64,000 bases of DNA, taken from assembly GCA_963662175.1 (NCBI GenBank), contig OY759214.1:74908037-74972036 (forward strand), read 5' to 3'. Shown piece by piece: positions 63,506-64,000 of the stretch. This DNA is from Aradus depressus (Eukaryota > Arthropoda > Insecta > Hemiptera > Aradidae). Position 1 is the stretch's first letter; every line of letters begins with the position of its first letter. A model generated the notes under the pieces. The model was not told where the DNA came from. It worked only from the letters and a program-made list of their open reading frames with translations, and did not search any database. The position numbers and the translations under genes are program-made.

Positions 63506-63944
63506 AATTGTATGCCCATTCACGAGAGACTCTTGATATTTAGAATCCCTGAATTTATTTACGTAATTATAATGTAAATTAGACAAAATGTAAAGAGTAT
63601 TTCGAATGTTTTCATAAAAGTCATGAAAATTGTTGATCTAACAAATGATTGTTTGACCTTAACACATTTCCACAGTACTCTTTTTATAGATTCCACTATT
63701 TCTGTAGCGATATTTCAAAAATCTAGGACACTAAAACCAAAGATCAAAAGCCGATATCGTCTTGTTTGGATCTATTTTAAACTAGATTAGATGTTTTATT
63801 TGTTTATAGATTAACATGCCTTTCTTCGCACGAATTTATTTATTTACAAAAGAATAATTAGTTATTGTTACTCATATCCGAGCTTATTATTATTATTATT
63901 ATTATCAATTAGTCAGAATTACATAATTACATTTTATTTTGAAA
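63506..63944. other. AT-rich segment near the window end
   Basis: An (ATT)n run at 63,888-63,903 and a SINE-A tail scrap (ttagttattgttactcata) at 63,858; nothing else. Confidence 0.5.
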
Positions 63945-64000
63945 GTATTGTCATCGTGCGAAAATTCGTGATAGAGTTTTCAACGTATTCTCATGTTTCA
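63945..64000 (+). repeat. N repeat copy, cut by the window end
   Basis: tcgtgcgaaaattcgtgata and gagttttcaacgtattctca. Confidence 0.55.

Overview
The window is a 64 kb piece of an animal nuclear genome, almost certainly from an insect. It is AT-rich, and its one clear host gene is a split gene with GT-AG introns up to 11 kb long that encodes a Stubble-type serine protease. Nearly everything else is transposable-element (TE) sequence. One SINE family carries 3' tails made of the insect telomere unit (CCTAA/TTAGG). No order is proven; a TE-rich genome such as a hemipteran's would fit.

Host genes. Eight plus-strand exons between 2,179 and 39,221 join with matching phases at all seven introns. 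They encode the C-terminal 473 residues of a Stubble-like protease: a disulfide-knotted CLIP-like domain, a Pro/Ser/Thr-rich stem, and a complete trypsin-like catalytic domain. The start, cytoplasmic tail and membrane anchor lie upstream of the window. A poly(A) signal follows the stop codon. At 50,371-50,416 a short ATG exon with a strong Kozak context, a GC-richer upstream region and a consensus donor may be the first exon of another gene that continues beyond the window.

Autonomous elements and their remains. A full-length, open non-LTR retrotransposon lies on the minus strand at 56,594-62,131. It has a zinc-knuckle ORF1, an ORF2 with endonuclease, reverse transcriptase and RNase H, and a 12-bp target-site duplication (TSD). 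Broken relatives sit at 540-1,060, 11,366-11,640, 24,154-24,752, 28,375-28,630, 38,572-38,862, 49,030-49,540 and 62,868-63,187. A Penelope-like GIY-YIG remnant lies near 25.1-25.6 kb. Two solo LTRs are at 1,334-1,810 (5-bp TSD) and 33,312-33,647 (4-bp TSD).

Non-autonomous elements. About 30 copies of a tRNA-derived SINE (SINE-A, about 345 bp) lie in both orientations. Four copies of a second tRNA-like SINE (SINE-B) are present; one shares its 3' tail with a LINE fragment at 38.6-38.9 kb. There are two hAT MITEs with perfect 8-bp TSDs, two pogo/Tigger-like elements, and several large foldback elements. Two foldbacks carry hammerhead-ribozyme-like cores, one pair of arms encloses a broken MADF-domain gene, and another encloses an unidentified coding fragment. 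Two anonymous dispersed repeats, called here M and N, fill much of the rest. Nesting (hAT MITE in M, Tigger-like element in M, LINE in foldback, LTR in an inverted-end element) gives a relative order of insertions.
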